The notes: generated from the sequence alone by a model not told the origin. A stretch of 64,000 bases of DNA from Paractinoplanes durhamensis (GCF_016862175.1 NZ_BOML01000035.1:102860-166859), one strand, 5' to 3'; positions 1-8,891 are shown, counted from the first letter of the stretch. Numbers and translations: made by a program.

Positions 1-1
1 C

Positions 2-472
2 GGCGTCTCCGTGCAGAGCCCGGACGAGCTGCAGCGGGCGCTCGACCTGCCCGACCTCGGGTACGTCCAGCTGCCATGCAACATCCTCGACCGGCGCTGG
101 GTGTTCGAGGCGCCCCGGCCCGATCTCGTGGTGACCGTGCGCAGCGCGTACCTCCAAGGTCTGCTTGTTGCCGGGACGACGGTGACCTGGCCGAACCTTC
201 CCGACGCCGAGCGGGACGCGGTGGTCGCGACCCTCGACCGGCTCGCCGCCGAGCTCGGCCGGGACTCCCGGGCCGACCTGTGCATCGCCTACCTGCTGTC
301 ACTGCCGTGGGTGACCTCGCTGGTCGTCGGGGCGGAGACGGAGCGGCAGTTGCGGGACAACGCTGACCTCGTACGCCGCAAACCCTTGACCGAGAGTGAG
401 CGGGAGTCGGTGCTCGCCGCCCTCCCGGAGATGCCCGATGACCTTCTCGACCCGAGCCGGTGGACCCGATGA
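2..472 (+). CDS. Aldo/keto reductase, C-terminal part (cut by window edge)
   Basis: The reading frame is open from base 2, so the start lies upstream of the window; about 156 residues are visible. The fragment begins GVSVQSPDEL and continues with LGYVQLPCNILDRRW, the late strands of an aldo/keto reductase TIM barrel. A later segment (SLPWVTSLVVGAETERQL) matches the region that grips the NADPH phosphate in this family. The catalytic Tyr/Lys tetrad would lie in the missing N-terminal half. The stop overlaps the ATG of the next gene by four bases (ATGA), so the two are translationally coupled. With the following SDR and acyltransferase it may belong to a sugar-modifying or surface-glycan cluster extending upstream; that role is inference. 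Confidence 0.85.
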   Translation, partial: GVSVQSPDELQRALDLPDLGYVQLPCNILDRRWVFEAPRPDLVVTVRSAYLQGLLVAGTTVTWPNLPDAERDAVVATLDRLAAELGRDSRADLCIAYLLSLPWVTSLVVGAETERQLRDNADLVRRKPLTESERESVLAALPEMPDDLLDPSRWTR

Positions 473-1254
473 CGACGATTGACGACCTTTTCGGCCTGCG
501 CGGACGCGTCGCCGTGGTGACCGGCGCGACCGGGCGGCTCGGCCGGGTGATGGCTGCGGCACTCGCCGGGGCCGGCGCCACCACCTGGCTGATCGGGCGG
601 GACGAGGGCCGGCTCAAGGCGCTCGCCGGCGAGCTCGGGCCGAACTGCCGGCCGGCCCGCTGCGACGTGACCAGCGACGAGGACGTGGCCGCGCTCGGCG
701 CCCGGCTGACCGCCGAGGGCGGGCGGGTCGACGTGCTCGTGCACAACGCGCACGTCGGGCGGGGTGGCTCGCTGCGCTCGGCCCGCCCTGCCGACTATAT
801 GGAGGCGGCGAACCTGGCCCTCGGCGCCTTCCAGCGCCTCCTCGACGGCACCCGGGAGCTGCTGGTGGCCGCGGCCGCCGACAGCTCACCCACGGTGATC
901 ACGGTGGCCTCGATGTACGGGCTGGTCAGCCCGAAACCGCAGCTCTACGACACCCCGGAGGCCGGGAACCCGCCCTATTACGGCGCCGTGAAGGCCGGCC
1001 TGGTGCAGCTGACCCGGTACGCCGCGGTGGAGCTGGGCCCGGCCGGCGTACGGGTCAACTGCATCACGCCGGGGCCGTTCCCCGGCTCCGACGGTGACCC
1101 TGCGTTGCTGGCGCGGCTCGGCGCGCAGACGCCGCTGGGGCGGGTCGGCGACCCGGCCGAGATCGCCACTTCCGTGCTCTACCTGGCATCTCCGCGCAGC
1201 AGCTACGTCACCGGGGCGAATCTGGTCGTCGACGGCGGATGGACCGCGTGGTGA
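469..1254 (+). CDS. SDR family NAD(P)-dependent oxidoreductase
   Basis: This is a classical short-chain dehydrogenase of 261 residues. The Rossmann motif TGATGRLG is at residues 18-25, the NAG-type strand is present as HNAHVG, and the active-site Ser sits in TVASMYG. The YxxxK pair appears as YYGAVK. The C-terminal half has the usual VNCITPGPF and SSYVTGANLVVDGGW blocks. The ATG at 469 was chosen over the in-frame GTG at 460 because it forms an ATGA overlap with the stop of the aldo/keto reductase. The substrate cannot be read from sequence. Pairing of an AKR with an SDR next to an O-acyltransferase recalls unusual-sugar or nonulosonic-acid clusters, but that is only suggestive. Confidence 0.92.
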   Translation: MTTIDDLFGLRGRVAVVTGATGRLGRVMAAALAGAGATTWLIGRDEGRLKALAGELGPNCRPARCDVTSDEDVAALGARLTAEGGRVDVLVHNAHVGRGGSLRSARPADYMEAANLALGAFQRLLDGTRELLVAAAADSSPTVITVASMYGLVSPKPQLYDTPEAGNPPYYGAVKAGLVQLTRYAAVELGPAGVRVNCITPGPFPGSDGDPALLARLGAQTPLGRVGDPAEIATSVLYLASPRSSYVTGANLVVDGGWTAW

Positions 1255-1355
1255 TGATCTGACGCTGCGTAGACATCGACGGTCCCGCTGTGCCCGGGGC
1301 CGCCGGTCATGTTCTAATGCTGCGCCTATCCTTTTCACACCAAAAGCACAGGAGC

Positions 1356-2582
1356 ATGGTGAGCGGCACGACGACTGCATTCGGGCCGCACGAGCGCCGT
1401 CCCGAGCTGAAGGCCCTGACCGGACTACGCGCGGTAGCCGCCATCGCGGTCGTCGTCTCCCATCTGGGCGTGCCGAAGAGCCTGCCCGAGGAGCTCGCGA
1501 AGATCGCGCACTGGGGCTACATCGGGGTGCCGCTGTTCTTCATGCTCTCCGGGGTGGTGCTCGGCTACAACTACCCGGGGCTGACGTTCCGGCAGAGCCG
1601 CCGGACGCTCAAGTTCTACCTCGCCCGGGTTGCCCGGGTCATGCCGTTGTACTGGGTCGTGCTGATCTACTGCGCCCTCTTCTACACCGCGGTCGGCCAC
1701 CGGCAGTACCCGAAGGCGTTCCTCGAGAACATCTTCGCCGTGCAGACCTGGGGTGGGGACCTGCTGGCCGCGCAGTCGCGCTACAACGGCCCGGGCTGGT
1801 CGATCGGCGCCGAGCTGTTCTTCTACGCGGTGTTCCCGTTCGTGGTGCCGCTGGTCGCCGCGGCCAGTCGCAAATGGGGGGCGCGCGCCCTGATCGCGAT
1901 CATCGGAGCGACCGCTCTGGTGTCGTTCGGCTTGCTGGCGTTCTTCGTGCTCACCGGCCGCGCCGAGCTGCCGGCCGCCGACCCGGGCTCCGCGCACCGC
2001 TGGATGTACCGCAACCCGCTCTGCCAACTGCCGATCTTCCTGTGCGGCGTGGCGATTTCCTTCCTCCTTCCTTATGTACGCCGTTGGAGTGACCTGACTC
2101 ACCACGTGATCCAGGCCGCCGTTCTGGCGTACGTGCTGCTCCTCGCGATGTTCCGCGGCGAGGGCGGTTTCTGGGGTGCCGGGTCGTTCGGGCCGTTCTT
2201 CGTGCTGCCGTTCACGCTCGCCCTGCTGTCGCTCGCCTCTGACCGTGGGTGGATGGCCCGCATCCTCAAGACCCGCCCGATGGTCACGCTCGGTGTGGCC
2301 AGCTACGCGCTCTACATCACCCATCGGTGGCTGGTGTGGCAGCTCAGCTCGACCGACCCGGTCAGCAAGGGCCACGGCATCGACCCGTACGTCGGCTGGG
2401 TGCTCACGATCTGCATCCTGTTGCTGGTTGCGGAGGGTGCACATCGCTACATCGAGGAGCCGGCCCGCCGCTGGATCGTCGGGATCGGCAAGCGGCTGGC
2501 CAGGAAGTACCCGGGCCGCCGCCCCGGAGTGCACGCGAAGCCCCCGGTGCCGGCCGAGGAGCGGGCCCCGGTCAACGTCTGA
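1356..2582 (+). CDS. Acyltransferase family 3 (OafA/YrhL-like) membrane protein
   Basis: This is an integral membrane O-acyltransferase of about 408 residues with roughly ten hydrophobic segments. The family signature at the N-terminus is clear: LTGLRAVAAIAVVVSHLG carries the conserved Arg and the catalytic His. The block GYIGVPLFFMLSG follows, then RVARVMPLYW. The tail is short, basic and probably cytoplasmic. Relatives transfer acyl groups such as acetyl to sugars of surface polysaccharides or antibiotics. An AGGAG sits directly before ATG 1356 and four bases before GTG 1359, so either may be the start; the in-frame GTG at 1290 lacks a ribosome binding site. It lies about 100 bases after the SDR gene on the same strand and may share its pathway. 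Confidence 0.9.
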   Translation: MVSGTTTAFGPHERRPELKALTGLRAVAAIAVVVSHLGVPKSLPEELAKIAHWGYIGVPLFFMLSGVVLGYNYPGLTFRQSRRTLKFYLARVARVMPLYWVVLIYCALFYTAVGHRQYPKAFLENIFAVQTWGGDLLAAQSRYNGPGWSIGAELFFYAVFPFVVPLVAAASRKWGARALIAIIGATALVSFGLLAFFVLTGRAELPAADPGSAHRWMYRNPLCQLPIFLCGVAISFLLPYVRRWSDLTHHVIQAAVLAYVLLLAMFRGEGGFWGAGSFGPFFVLPFTLALLSLASDRGWMARILKTRPMVTLGVASYALYITHRWLVWQLSSTDPVSKGHGIDPYVGWVLTICILLLVAEGAHRYIEEPARRWIVGIGKRLARKYPGRRPGVHAKPPVPAEERAPVNV

Positions 2583-2595
2583 ACCAAACTGGTTC
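2581..2595. terminator. Short hairpin overlapping the acyltransferase stop
   Basis: GAACCA-AAC-TGGTTC is a perfect inverted repeat with six-base arms. It starts inside the TGA stop codon of the acyltransferase gene. It could be a weak terminator or a regulator site; there is no U-tract. Confidence 0.35.
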
Positions 2596-2690
2596 GCAGC
2601 TGCGTTCTTGTTCCACGCCTGTGACGGCACAAAGGTCGACTGTGGCCGGTCGACTTCTCGACTCGGCTCCGTCACTACGAGGCGAGGTTG

Positions 2691-2990
2691 ATGAGCGCAG
2701 CAACCGTAACCACGGTCCCCCCAGATCCCATCGGCGCCGCCACGCCGGTCGAGTTCGCGATGCGCTTGCGCGCACTGATGACGGCTCGCCGCCGTTCCCT
2801 CGACAGCGTGGCCCGGCGCAGCCGTGACGCCGGCACCCCCATCTCCCGGGCCACGGTCCACAACCTGATCACCGCCGCCGGCTCACCTCGGCGGGACACG
2901 CTGGTCAGTTTCCTGCGCGGCTGCGGAGTGCCGCCGCGCGAGCAGATCCGCTGGCTGACCACGTTCGACGTGGTCTACCGCCCGCGGTAG
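2691..2990 (+). CDS. Small helix-turn-helix protein
   Basis: This 99-residue protein is rich in Arg. The central part (FAMRLRALMTARRRSLDSVA, then ISRATVHNLITAAGSPRRDT) reads as an XRE-type helix-turn-helix with the recognition helix around residues 45-60. The protein stops soon after, with no sensory domain. ATG 2691 with GCGAGG just upstream is preferred over TTG 2688. Such stand-alone HTH proteins are common in actinobacteria as DNA-binding partners or regulators. The target is unknown. A strong hairpin follows the stop codon. Confidence 0.7.
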   Translation: MSAATVTTVPPDPIGAATPVEFAMRLRALMTARRRSLDSVARRSRDAGTPISRATVHNLITAAGSPRRDTLVSFLRGCGVPPREQIRWLTTFDVVYRPR

Positions 2991-2994
2991 GGGT

Positions 2995-3089
2995 CTGTCC
3001 CGCCGGCCACGCGCGGGGCGGCATGACCGGCAGGACAGATCGCTACTTGGTTGTCGCGGTGCATCGCTTTTGCCGGGGCGGTGCACCGC
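2995..3089. terminator. Two hairpins between converging genes
   Basis: The first stem pairs CTGTCC-C-GCCGG (2995-3006) with CCGGC-A-GGACAG (3027-3038) around a 20-base loop, with one mismatch. The second pairs GCGGTGCA (3056-3063) with TGCACCGC (3082-3089). They lie between the HTH gene and the converging chemoreceptor gene, so a bidirectional terminator is likely. Confidence 0.5.
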
Positions 3090-3176
3090 GGCGCTTCTAC
3101 TACAGATCACGACGGCCTACCGATCCTGGCCGGCCGCCATCACCTTCCGGATCGCCTGCCGGGTATGGCAGGGCGG

Positions 3177-4751
3177 CTACACCTTGAAGCGGGCGACGAT
3201 GTGGGCCAGCTCGGTGGACATCCGGGACAGGCGGCCGGCGGCCTGGGTTGCCTCGCTGACGCCGACGCTCGTCAGCTGGACCGATGAAGCCACCTCGTTG
3301 ATCGTGGTGGCCACCTGGCCGCCCGCCGAGGCGGCCTCGGAGACACTGCGGGTCATCTCGTTGGTCACCGCGGTCTGTTCCTCCACCGCCGAGGCGATGG
3401 TGGCCTGGAAGTCGTTGATCTGTGCGATCGTCTCGCTGATCTGCTCGATCGCGATGATCGCCCCGCCGGTGTCGGCCTGGATCGCGGCCACCCGGCGGCT
3501 GATGTCCTCGGTCGCCTTCGCGGTCTCCTGGGCCAGGTCCTTGACCTCGGTGGCGACCACGGCGAAACCCTTGCCGGACTCGCCGGCCCGGGCCGCCTCG
3601 ATGGTGGCGTTCAGGGCGAGCAGGTTGGTCTGATCGGCGATCTGGGTGATCACCTTGATCACGTTGCCGATCTCGGTGGAGGAGTCGCCCAGTTTGGCCA
3701 TCACGCCGCTGGTGGCGGCGGTGATGTCGACGGCCCGGGCGGCGACCCCGGCGGCCTGGGTGGCGCCGTGGCTGATCTCCCGGATCGACGCGCCCATCTG
3801 TTCGGCGCCGGCCGCCACGGTGCGGATGTTGTCGGACATCAGGGCGGCCGACTCGGCCACCACGGTGGCCTGCCGGGCGCCGGCCTCGGAGCTGGTGCTG
3901 CTCTGGCCGCTGGTGGCGGCGAGCGATTCGGCGGCGTCGCCGAGGGCGGCCGCGTGCCGGGCGAGGTCGCCGACCGAGGTGCGCAGCGAGTCCGCGGCCC
4001 GGCGCAGGCTGCCGGCCATCTGGCCGAGTTCGTCGGTCTGGTCGACGTCGGCGTCCCGGGTCAGGTCACCGTCGGCGACCGCCTCCAGCACGGCCGACAC
4101 CCGCCGTAGCGGCCGGACGATCATCCGGGCGACCATCAGGGCCAGCACGATCGCGGCGAGCAGGCAGACCGCGAACGCGGAGGCGAGCACGATCCGGGTG
4201 TGGGTGACGGTGTTCTCGAAGCCCCGGCCGGCGATCAGGGCCTGGTTGGCCCGGTCGATCTCGTCGGCGAGCAGCGTCTCGTACGTCTTGCGCAGGTCCC
4301 GATTGGCGCCCATGGCCACGGTGATCGCCGCCTGCCGGTTGCCGCCGAACGTGGTGAACTCGGTCGCGAGGGCCGCGAACCAGGCGTCCGTCGCCGTCTG
4401 GATCTTGTCGATGGTGGCCTGCTCGGCCCCGTTGCCGAGGGCGCGGGCGTTGGCCAGGTCGGCGTCGACGGTCTCCTGGCGGCCGAGCGCCTCGTCCCGG
4501 AACTTGGTGTCCCCGGCGATCAGATAGCCGCGCTCGTCGTTGGCGGCGGCCTTGGCGGCCAGCCCGGCCTCGTTGAGGCTGGTGATGTAAGGGACGCCCT
4601 GCCGCAGCTCGGCGTTGCGGGTGGACTGCAGGTCCCCGATGCCGGTCAGGCTGAGCACCCCGACCACGATCGTCCCGGCGATGCCCACCGCCGCCACCGT
4701 CATGATCTTGGTCGAGACCCGTCGGTTCCGCACCCAGCGCACTGACCCCAC
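3177..4751 (-). CDS. Methyl-accepting chemotaxis protein
   Basis: This 524-residue receptor has the standard order: TM1 (about 14-36), an extracytoplasmic four-helix-bundle sensor domain (about 37-185), TM2 (about 186-208), a HAMP domain (MIVRPLRRVSAVLEAVADGD) and a long coiled-coil signalling domain. The hairpin tip contains NLLALNATIEAARAGESGKG and VVATEVKDLAQETAKAT, which is diagnostic and is the CheA/CheW contact region. The ligand is unknown. The start is GTG. No other chemotaxis gene is in the window. Receptors outside che clusters are usual in motile-spore actinobacteria such as Actinoplanes, which supports the suggested lineage. Confidence 0.95.
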   Translation of the reverse strand: MGSVRWVRNRRVSTKIMTVAAVGIAGTIVVGVLSLTGIGDLQSTRNAELRQGVPYITSLNEAGLAAKAAANDERGYLIAGDTKFRDEALGRQETVDADLANARALGNGAEQATIDKIQTATDAWFAALATEFTTFGGNRQAAITVAMGANRDLRKTYETLLADEIDRANQALIAGRGFENTVTHTRIVLASAFAVCLLAAIVLALMVARMIVRPLRRVSAVLEAVADGDLTRDADVDQTDELGQMAGSLRRAADSLRTSVGDLARHAAALGDAAESLAATSGQSSTSSEAGARQATVVAESAALMSDNIRTVAAGAEQMGASIREISHGATQAAGVAARAVDITAATSGVMAKLGDSSTEIGNVIKVITQIADQTNLLALNATIEAARAGESGKGFAVVATEVKDLAQETAKATEDISRRVAAIQADTGGAIIAIEQISETIAQINDFQATIASAVEEQTAVTNEMTRSVSEAASAGGQVATTINEVASSVQLTSVGVSEATQAAGRLSRMSTELAHIVARFKV

Positions 4752-4802
4752 GATGATCTGTTCGGCCGGACAGCGCCGCGCCGAATCCAGTTCACCTGTT
4801 GT

Positions 4803-5843
4803 TCACCTAAGGGCGGCGTAGAACTCCAGGTGCCGGCGGGCGGCCGCGTCCCAGGTGTGCGCGGCGGCGAGGGCCCGGCCGCGCTCGCGGCGGGCCGGGT
4901 CGGGTTCCTTGATCGCCGTGACGAGGGCCTCGACCAGCGAGGAGGGGTCGGTGCCGTAGCCGACCGCCGCGCCGAACACCTCGCGCAGCACCGGCAGGTC
5001 GCGCACCACCACCGGCACCCCGGCGGCGAGGGCTTCCATCGCGGCCAGCCCGAAGCCCTCCTTGGTCGACGGGAAGGCGAACGCGGCCGCACCCGCGACC
5101 AGCCCGGGCAGCTCGTCGTGCGGCACCGGCCCGAGCACCTCGGGCGTCACTCCCAGTGAAGCCGCGCGGGCCTCCCAGCGGGCGCGGTAATCGCGGTAAT
5201 CGAAGAGCGTCTCGCCACCGGCGACGACCAGGCGCAGGTCAGGGATAAGATCACGGAGCTTTGCGTACGCCTGGAGCAGGTCCAGCGATCCCTTGCGCGG
5301 CTCGATCCCGCCTACCGAGAGCAAGTACTGCCCGTGCCGCCGGGACGGGACCGCCGCGGCGAAGCGGGCCGCGTCCACGCCGTTCGGGATCACCACGGGG
5401 TCGATCCCCCAGCCCGCCCTGACCTCGGTGGCGACCGCGGCCGAGACGCAGACGTGCGCGTACGGCCGGACGATGGCTCGCTCGTGGCAGGCGGCCAGCT
5501 CCGGCGTCGTGAACTCGTCGAGGTGGTGGACGGTGCGCACGCAACGGTCCACGGCGTTCGCGCTGATGCAGTCCTGGGCGTGCACCACGTCGTACGCAAG
5601 CGGGGTGAAGGCTTTTCGAAGGACCGCGATCGATCGCACGATGCGTTCGCCGACGCCTTCGCCGGAAATTTCGGGAAATTCAACGACTTCGATGGGTACG
5701 CCCACCGGGCGGAAAAGCTCGCCGCGACCGAGCGTCCAGATCGTGACGTCGGCGCCACGCTCGGCAAGGGCCTCGGCCAGGGCGAACGTGTGCACCACCC
5801 CGCCGCGCGGACGGGTCGAATAGGTGAGCAGAGCGATTCTCAC
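4803..5843 (-). CDS. GT4-type glycosyltransferase, MSMEG_0565 family (last gene of Nit1C operon)
   Basis: This 346-residue GT-B fold glycosyltransferase opens with RIALLTYSTRPRGGVVHTFA, the acceptor-side glycine loop. A donor-side block follows (LSVGGIEPRKGSLDLLQAY). The E-x7-E motif is present in KEGFGLAAMEALAAGVPVVV, typical of GT4 retaining enzymes. The GTG start overlaps the upstream stop by four bases (GTGA). In mycobacterial versions of this cluster the glycosyltransferase is also at the end (MSMEG_0565). It suggests that the product of the pathway, or an intermediate, is glycosylated. The sugar donor and acceptor are unknown. Confidence 0.9.
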   Translation of the reverse strand: MRIALLTYSTRPRGGVVHTFALAEALAERGADVTIWTLGRGELFRPVGVPIEVVEFPEISGEGVGERIVRSIAVLRKAFTPLAYDVVHAQDCISANAVDRCVRTVHHLDEFTTPELAACHERAIVRPYAHVCVSAAVATEVRAGWGIDPVVIPNGVDAARFAAAVPSRRHGQYLLSVGGIEPRKGSLDLLQAYAKLRDLIPDLRLVVAGGETLFDYRDYRARWEARAASLGVTPEVLGPVPHDELPGLVAGAAAFAFPSTKEGFGLAAMEALAAGVPVVVRDLPVLREVFGAAVGYGTDPSSLVEALVTAIKEPDPARRERGRALAAAHTWDAAARRHLEFYAALR

Positions 5844-6664
5844 CGCGCGCTCCGGTAGGTGTCCGGGCGCAGCTCGTGCAGGTGGCTCAGCACCCGGCGG
5901 GCGGCGGCGATCTCGGCCGCCACGTCCAGTTCGGCCACCGCCAGGCCGGCCTTCGCCCAGGTGCGGGCCAGGATGTTGCCGGCCGGGCCGACCACCTTGG
6001 CCTGGCCGAGGAAGCGCATGCCGCCGACCGCGCCGGTCTGGTTGGAGCTGACCACGACGATCTGGTTCTCGGCGGCGCGGGCGCAGTCGTAGAGGTCGAA
6101 CAGGCGCGACTGGCGGTCCTGGTTGAGCTTGGGCGCCGCGTTGGTGATGCTGGCCGGCCAGGCGGAGAGGCAGGCGACGATCTGCGCGCCGTCGAGGGCC
6201 AGCGTGCGGGCCGACTCGGGGAACGTCTTGTCGTAGTCGATCAGCATGCCGATCCGGCCGACCGGAGTGTCGAACGCCGCGAACGTGTCGCCGGGCGCGT
6301 AAACCGTGCTCTCGGCGGCGGGCAGGTGGACCTTGCGGTGCCGGCCGAGGACGCCGTCGCCGCTGAGCGTGACGGCGGCGTTGTAGCGCAGGTCGCCGTC
6401 GGCCTCGCAGTAGCCGACGCAGACCACCATCTCCCGGGCCATCGCGGCGACCTGGTCCAGGATGGGATCGTCCGGTTTGAACGCGGGCGGCAGCGCGGCC
6501 GGGTCGGGGTGGCGCAGGTCGGCGAGGTAGCCGCCGATCGCCGCGTCGGGCAGCACGAGCAGGCCGGCCCCGGCGGCCCGGGCGTCGGCGATGAGCTTGC
6601 CGATCCGCCCGAGGTCGTAGTCGAGGTCACGCCCGAAATGCGCGGCGGCGGCGGCAATTCTCAC
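5840..6664 (-). CDS. Nitrilase-fold protein lacking catalytic Cys and Glu (pseudoenzyme)
   Basis: This 274-residue protein is clearly a paralogue of the neighbouring nitrilase, with parallel blocks all along (VVCVGYCEADGDLRYNAAV, RHRKVHLP, DTPVGRIGM). The nitrilase triad is broken. The catalytic Cys is Asp143 (LIDYDKTFPE, codon 6236-6238), and the general-base Glu is Asp40 (LPDAAIGGY). Only Lys111 remains. The fold and the dimer-forming C-terminus look intact and the frame is open, so it seems to be kept as a protein. It may serve as a structural or regulatory subunit of the active nitrilase, or bind ligand without hydrolysis; both are inference. The GTG start overlaps the upstream stop by four bases. 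Confidence 0.88.
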   Translation of the reverse strand: MRIAAAAAHFGRDLDYDLGRIGKLIADARAAGAGLLVLPDAAIGGYLADLRHPDPAALPPAFKPDDPILDQVAAMAREMVVCVGYCEADGDLRYNAAVTLSGDGVLGRHRKVHLPAAESTVYAPGDTFAAFDTPVGRIGMLIDYDKTFPESARTLALDGAQIVACLSAWPASITNAAPKLNQDRQSRLFDLYDCARAAENQIVVVSSNQTGAVGGMRFLGQAKVVGPAGNILARTWAKAGLAVAELDVAAEIAAARRVLSHLHELRPDTYRSAR

Positions 6665-7494
6665 GTGAGCGCCGGAACTTTGTAGGCGTCGGGCCTTCGG
6701 TCGCGCAGGTGGCCCATCGAGCGGCGGGCGGTGGTCAACGCTTCGGTGACATCCACTTCGGCCACTGCCATGCCGGCGACGGTACCGGTGGTGGCCAGCA
6801 CGTCGCCGCCCGGGTCGACGATCTTGGCGCTGCCGACGAACCGCATCGAGCCGAATGTGCCGGACTGATTGGCCGACAGCCAGACCACCTGGTTCTCCAG
6901 CGCGCGGGCCCGGTCGAAAAGATCGAACCGGCGGGTCCAACGGTCGTCGGCGAGATCGGCGGGCGCGTTGGTGCGGCTGCCGGGCCAGGCCGACACCACC
7001 ACGATGATCTCGGCGCCGTCCAGGGCGAGCGCCCGCGCCGACTCCGGGAACGCCTTGTCGTAACAGATCATCAGGCCGAGCCGGCCGACCGGGGTGTCGA
7101 ACGCGGCGAACGAGTCGCCGGAGTCGTAGCTGGCGTTCTCCCGCAGCGGCTGATGCACCTTGCGGTGGTTGCCGAGCACCCGGCCGTCGTGCACGGCGAC
7201 CACGCTGTTGTAGCGGCGGTCGCCGTCGGCCTCGCAGTAGCCGGCGCAGACCACCATGTCCCCGGCCAGCGCGGCCAGCCGGGCGATCTCCGGGCCGTCC
7301 ACCCGCAGGGCGGGCGGTTCGTCAGCCCCGCCGTCCAGATGCGCTAGATATCCGCCGAGGCAGGCTTCGGGCAGGGCAAGCAGGTGTACGCCCTGGGCCC
7401 GCGCCTCGCCGATGAGATCCGCGATGCGCGCGAAGTCGCCTTCCAGGTCCCGATCGAACGGTGCGGCGACGGCCGCCATCCGGACGACGCTCAT
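6661..7494 (-). CDS. Nit1-type nitrilase / carbon-nitrogen hydrolase (Nit1C, NitC-like)
   Basis: This 277-residue member of the carbon-nitrogen hydrolase superfamily has the full triad: Glu43 in LPEACLGGY, Lys112 in HRKVHQP and Cys144 in LMICYDKAFPE. Nitrilases convert R-CN to the acid and ammonia. In the Nit1C cluster of pseudomonads this enzyme is genetically linked to growth on cyanide as nitrogen source; the exact substrate here is not visible. ATG 7494 overlaps the stop of the GNAT-AIRS gene (ATGA). The gene is immediately followed by its degenerate copy, which looks like a local tandem duplication. Confidence 0.93.
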   Translation of the reverse strand: MSVVRMAAVAAPFDRDLEGDFARIADLIGEARAQGVHLLALPEACLGGYLAHLDGGADEPPALRVDGPEIARLAALAGDMVVCAGYCEADGDRRYNSVVAVHDGRVLGNHRKVHQPLRENASYDSGDSFAAFDTPVGRLGLMICYDKAFPESARALALDGAEIIVVVSAWPGSRTNAPADLADDRWTRRFDLFDRARALENQVVWLSANQSGTFGSMRFVGSAKIVDPGGDVLATTGTVAGMAVAEVDVTEALTTARRSMGHLRDRRPDAYKVPALT

Positions 7495-8891
7495 GATGCC
7501 ATCCCCATTCCGGTGACACCGGCGTCCAGAGCGCCGGTGATCTCCCCATCCGGCCAGCGCAGGCGGACGCCCGAGCCGGCAACGAGTTCCCCGCAGTCGG
7601 CGGTGACCGCGGGCCCGGCGTCGCCGTCCGCGAGGGGGCCGGCGGTGAGCATGGCGAAGCCGGGGAAGCAGGTGAGCCAGTCGCCGGCGCTGGCCTCGGC
7701 CGGTCGTGGCACCCGGGCCACGTCGAGCAGGGCGCCGCAGCCGCTGGCCTCGGCGAGCATGCCGAGCGTCCCGGCGACCCCGGCCATCGACACGTCCTTG
7801 GCCGCGGACGGCTTCGCCCGGGCCACGAAGGTCTGCATCCGCTGCAGCTCGTCGGCGGTGCGGTCGCTGGTGGAGTCCCACTGCCGGCCGCCGTAGCCGG
7901 GCCGCCACCGGCCGCCGAGATCGGCGGTGAGCCGGACCCGCTGGCCGGGTCGCCCGCCGCCACCGGGCACCGGATGCGCGGTGCGGCCGAGGGCGGTGGC
8001 GGACAGCGCGGCCGGCACGCCGAGCTGGGTGTGGCCGCCGAGCACCGGGATCCGGTACGCCTCGGAGGCGCGCCGCAGCCCGCCGAGGATCCGGGCCGCA
8101 TGGGCGGCGTCGCGGGCACCGACCGCGTTGAGCAGGCCGACCGGCGCCGCCCCCATCGCGGACAGGTCGTTGACGTTGACGAGCACGGCGCACCAGCCGG
8201 CCCAGTCGGGGTCGCGTTCCACCATGGACGGCAGGATCGCGTCGCAGGCGGCGATCAGGTCGGAGCCGGGCACCGGCGCACCGTCGTCGCCGATGAAGCC
8301 GGGGCCGCCCGGGGCGAGACCGGCGAGGAGGTCGCCGAGCGGATTCTTGGTGGCGGCGGCCAGCGCGGTCAGCCGGCGGATCGGCCAGCGCATCAGGGTG
8401 TGCGGCCGGTTCGCGACGGTGACGTGCCGGACCGGCTGCCAGCCGAGCCGGCGGAACATCGGCTCGTTGCGCCGCTGCACGGTGGCGTCGAAACGCAGGG
8501 CGCCCGCGCTCTCGGCGTAGGCGCAGGCGGCCCGGACCAGCGCCGGTCCGATGCCGAGGGTGCCCCGGGCGGCCGGGTCGACGACCAGGCGGCCGCCCTG
8601 CCACCAGCCGATGTCCGGGCCGTCCTCGGCCGGGCCGACCCGGACGCCGCCGAGCAGCTCGCCGCGGGCGGACCGGGCGACCAGCACGACGGTGCGCGGG
8701 TCGTCGTCCCGGTCGTCGCGGTCGGTCAGGTCGAAGAGGCCCTGCTCGCCGACGAACACCCGGCGCCGCAGTGCGTGGTAGCCGGCCGGGTCGTCGGCCG
8801 GTTCGACCATGAAGTGCGGCCCGACCAGGGCCGGTGCCAGATCGGCGGTGCGCGGCTCCTCGTTGAGGACCGGCCAGTCGCGGGCGGTCAT
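7491..8891 (-). CDS. Fused GNAT N-acetyltransferase and AIR-synthase-like protein (MSMEG_0567 family)
   Basis: This 466-residue protein joins two genes that are separate in Synechocystis (sll0786/sll0787 type). Residues about 20-160 form a GNAT domain (RRRVFVGEQGLF early, and RLVVDPAARGTLGIGPALVRAA as the acetyl-CoA loop). The rest is a PurM/AIR-synthase fold of the selenophosphate-synthase type (VNVNDLSAMGAAPVGLLNA, DVSMAGVAGTLGMLAEASG). PurM relatives bind ATP and activate an amide or carbonyl. ATG 8891 overlaps the radical SAM stop by four bases. The fusion and its position match actinobacterial Nit1C clusters. The reaction is not known. Confidence 0.92.
   Translation of the reverse strand: MTARDWPVLNEEPRTADLAPALVGPHFMVEPADDPAGYHALRRRVFVGEQGLFDLTDRDDRDDDPRTVVLVARSARGELLGGVRVGPAEDGPDIGWWQGGRLVVDPAARGTLGIGPALVRAACAYAESAGALRFDATVQRRNEPMFRRLGWQPVRHVTVANRPHTLMRWPIRRLTALAAATKNPLGDLLAGLAPGGPGFIGDDGAPVPGSDLIAACDAILPSMVERDPDWAGWCAVLVNVNDLSAMGAAPVGLLNAVGARDAAHAARILGGLRRASEAYRIPVLGGHTQLGVPAALSATALGRTAHPVPGGGGRPGQRVRLTADLGGRWRPGYGGRQWDSTSDRTADELQRMQTFVARAKPSAAKDVSMAGVAGTLGMLAEASGCGALLDVARVPRPAEASAGDWLTCFPGFAMLTAGPLADGDAGPAVTADCGELVAGSGVRLRWPDGEITGALDAGVTGMGMAS

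Noticed and set aside
1425..2861. Long minus-strand frame antisense to the acyltransferase
   Set aside because: Codon-bias shadow with low-complexity Arg/Glu/His composition; the + strand protein has the full acyltransferase-3 signature.
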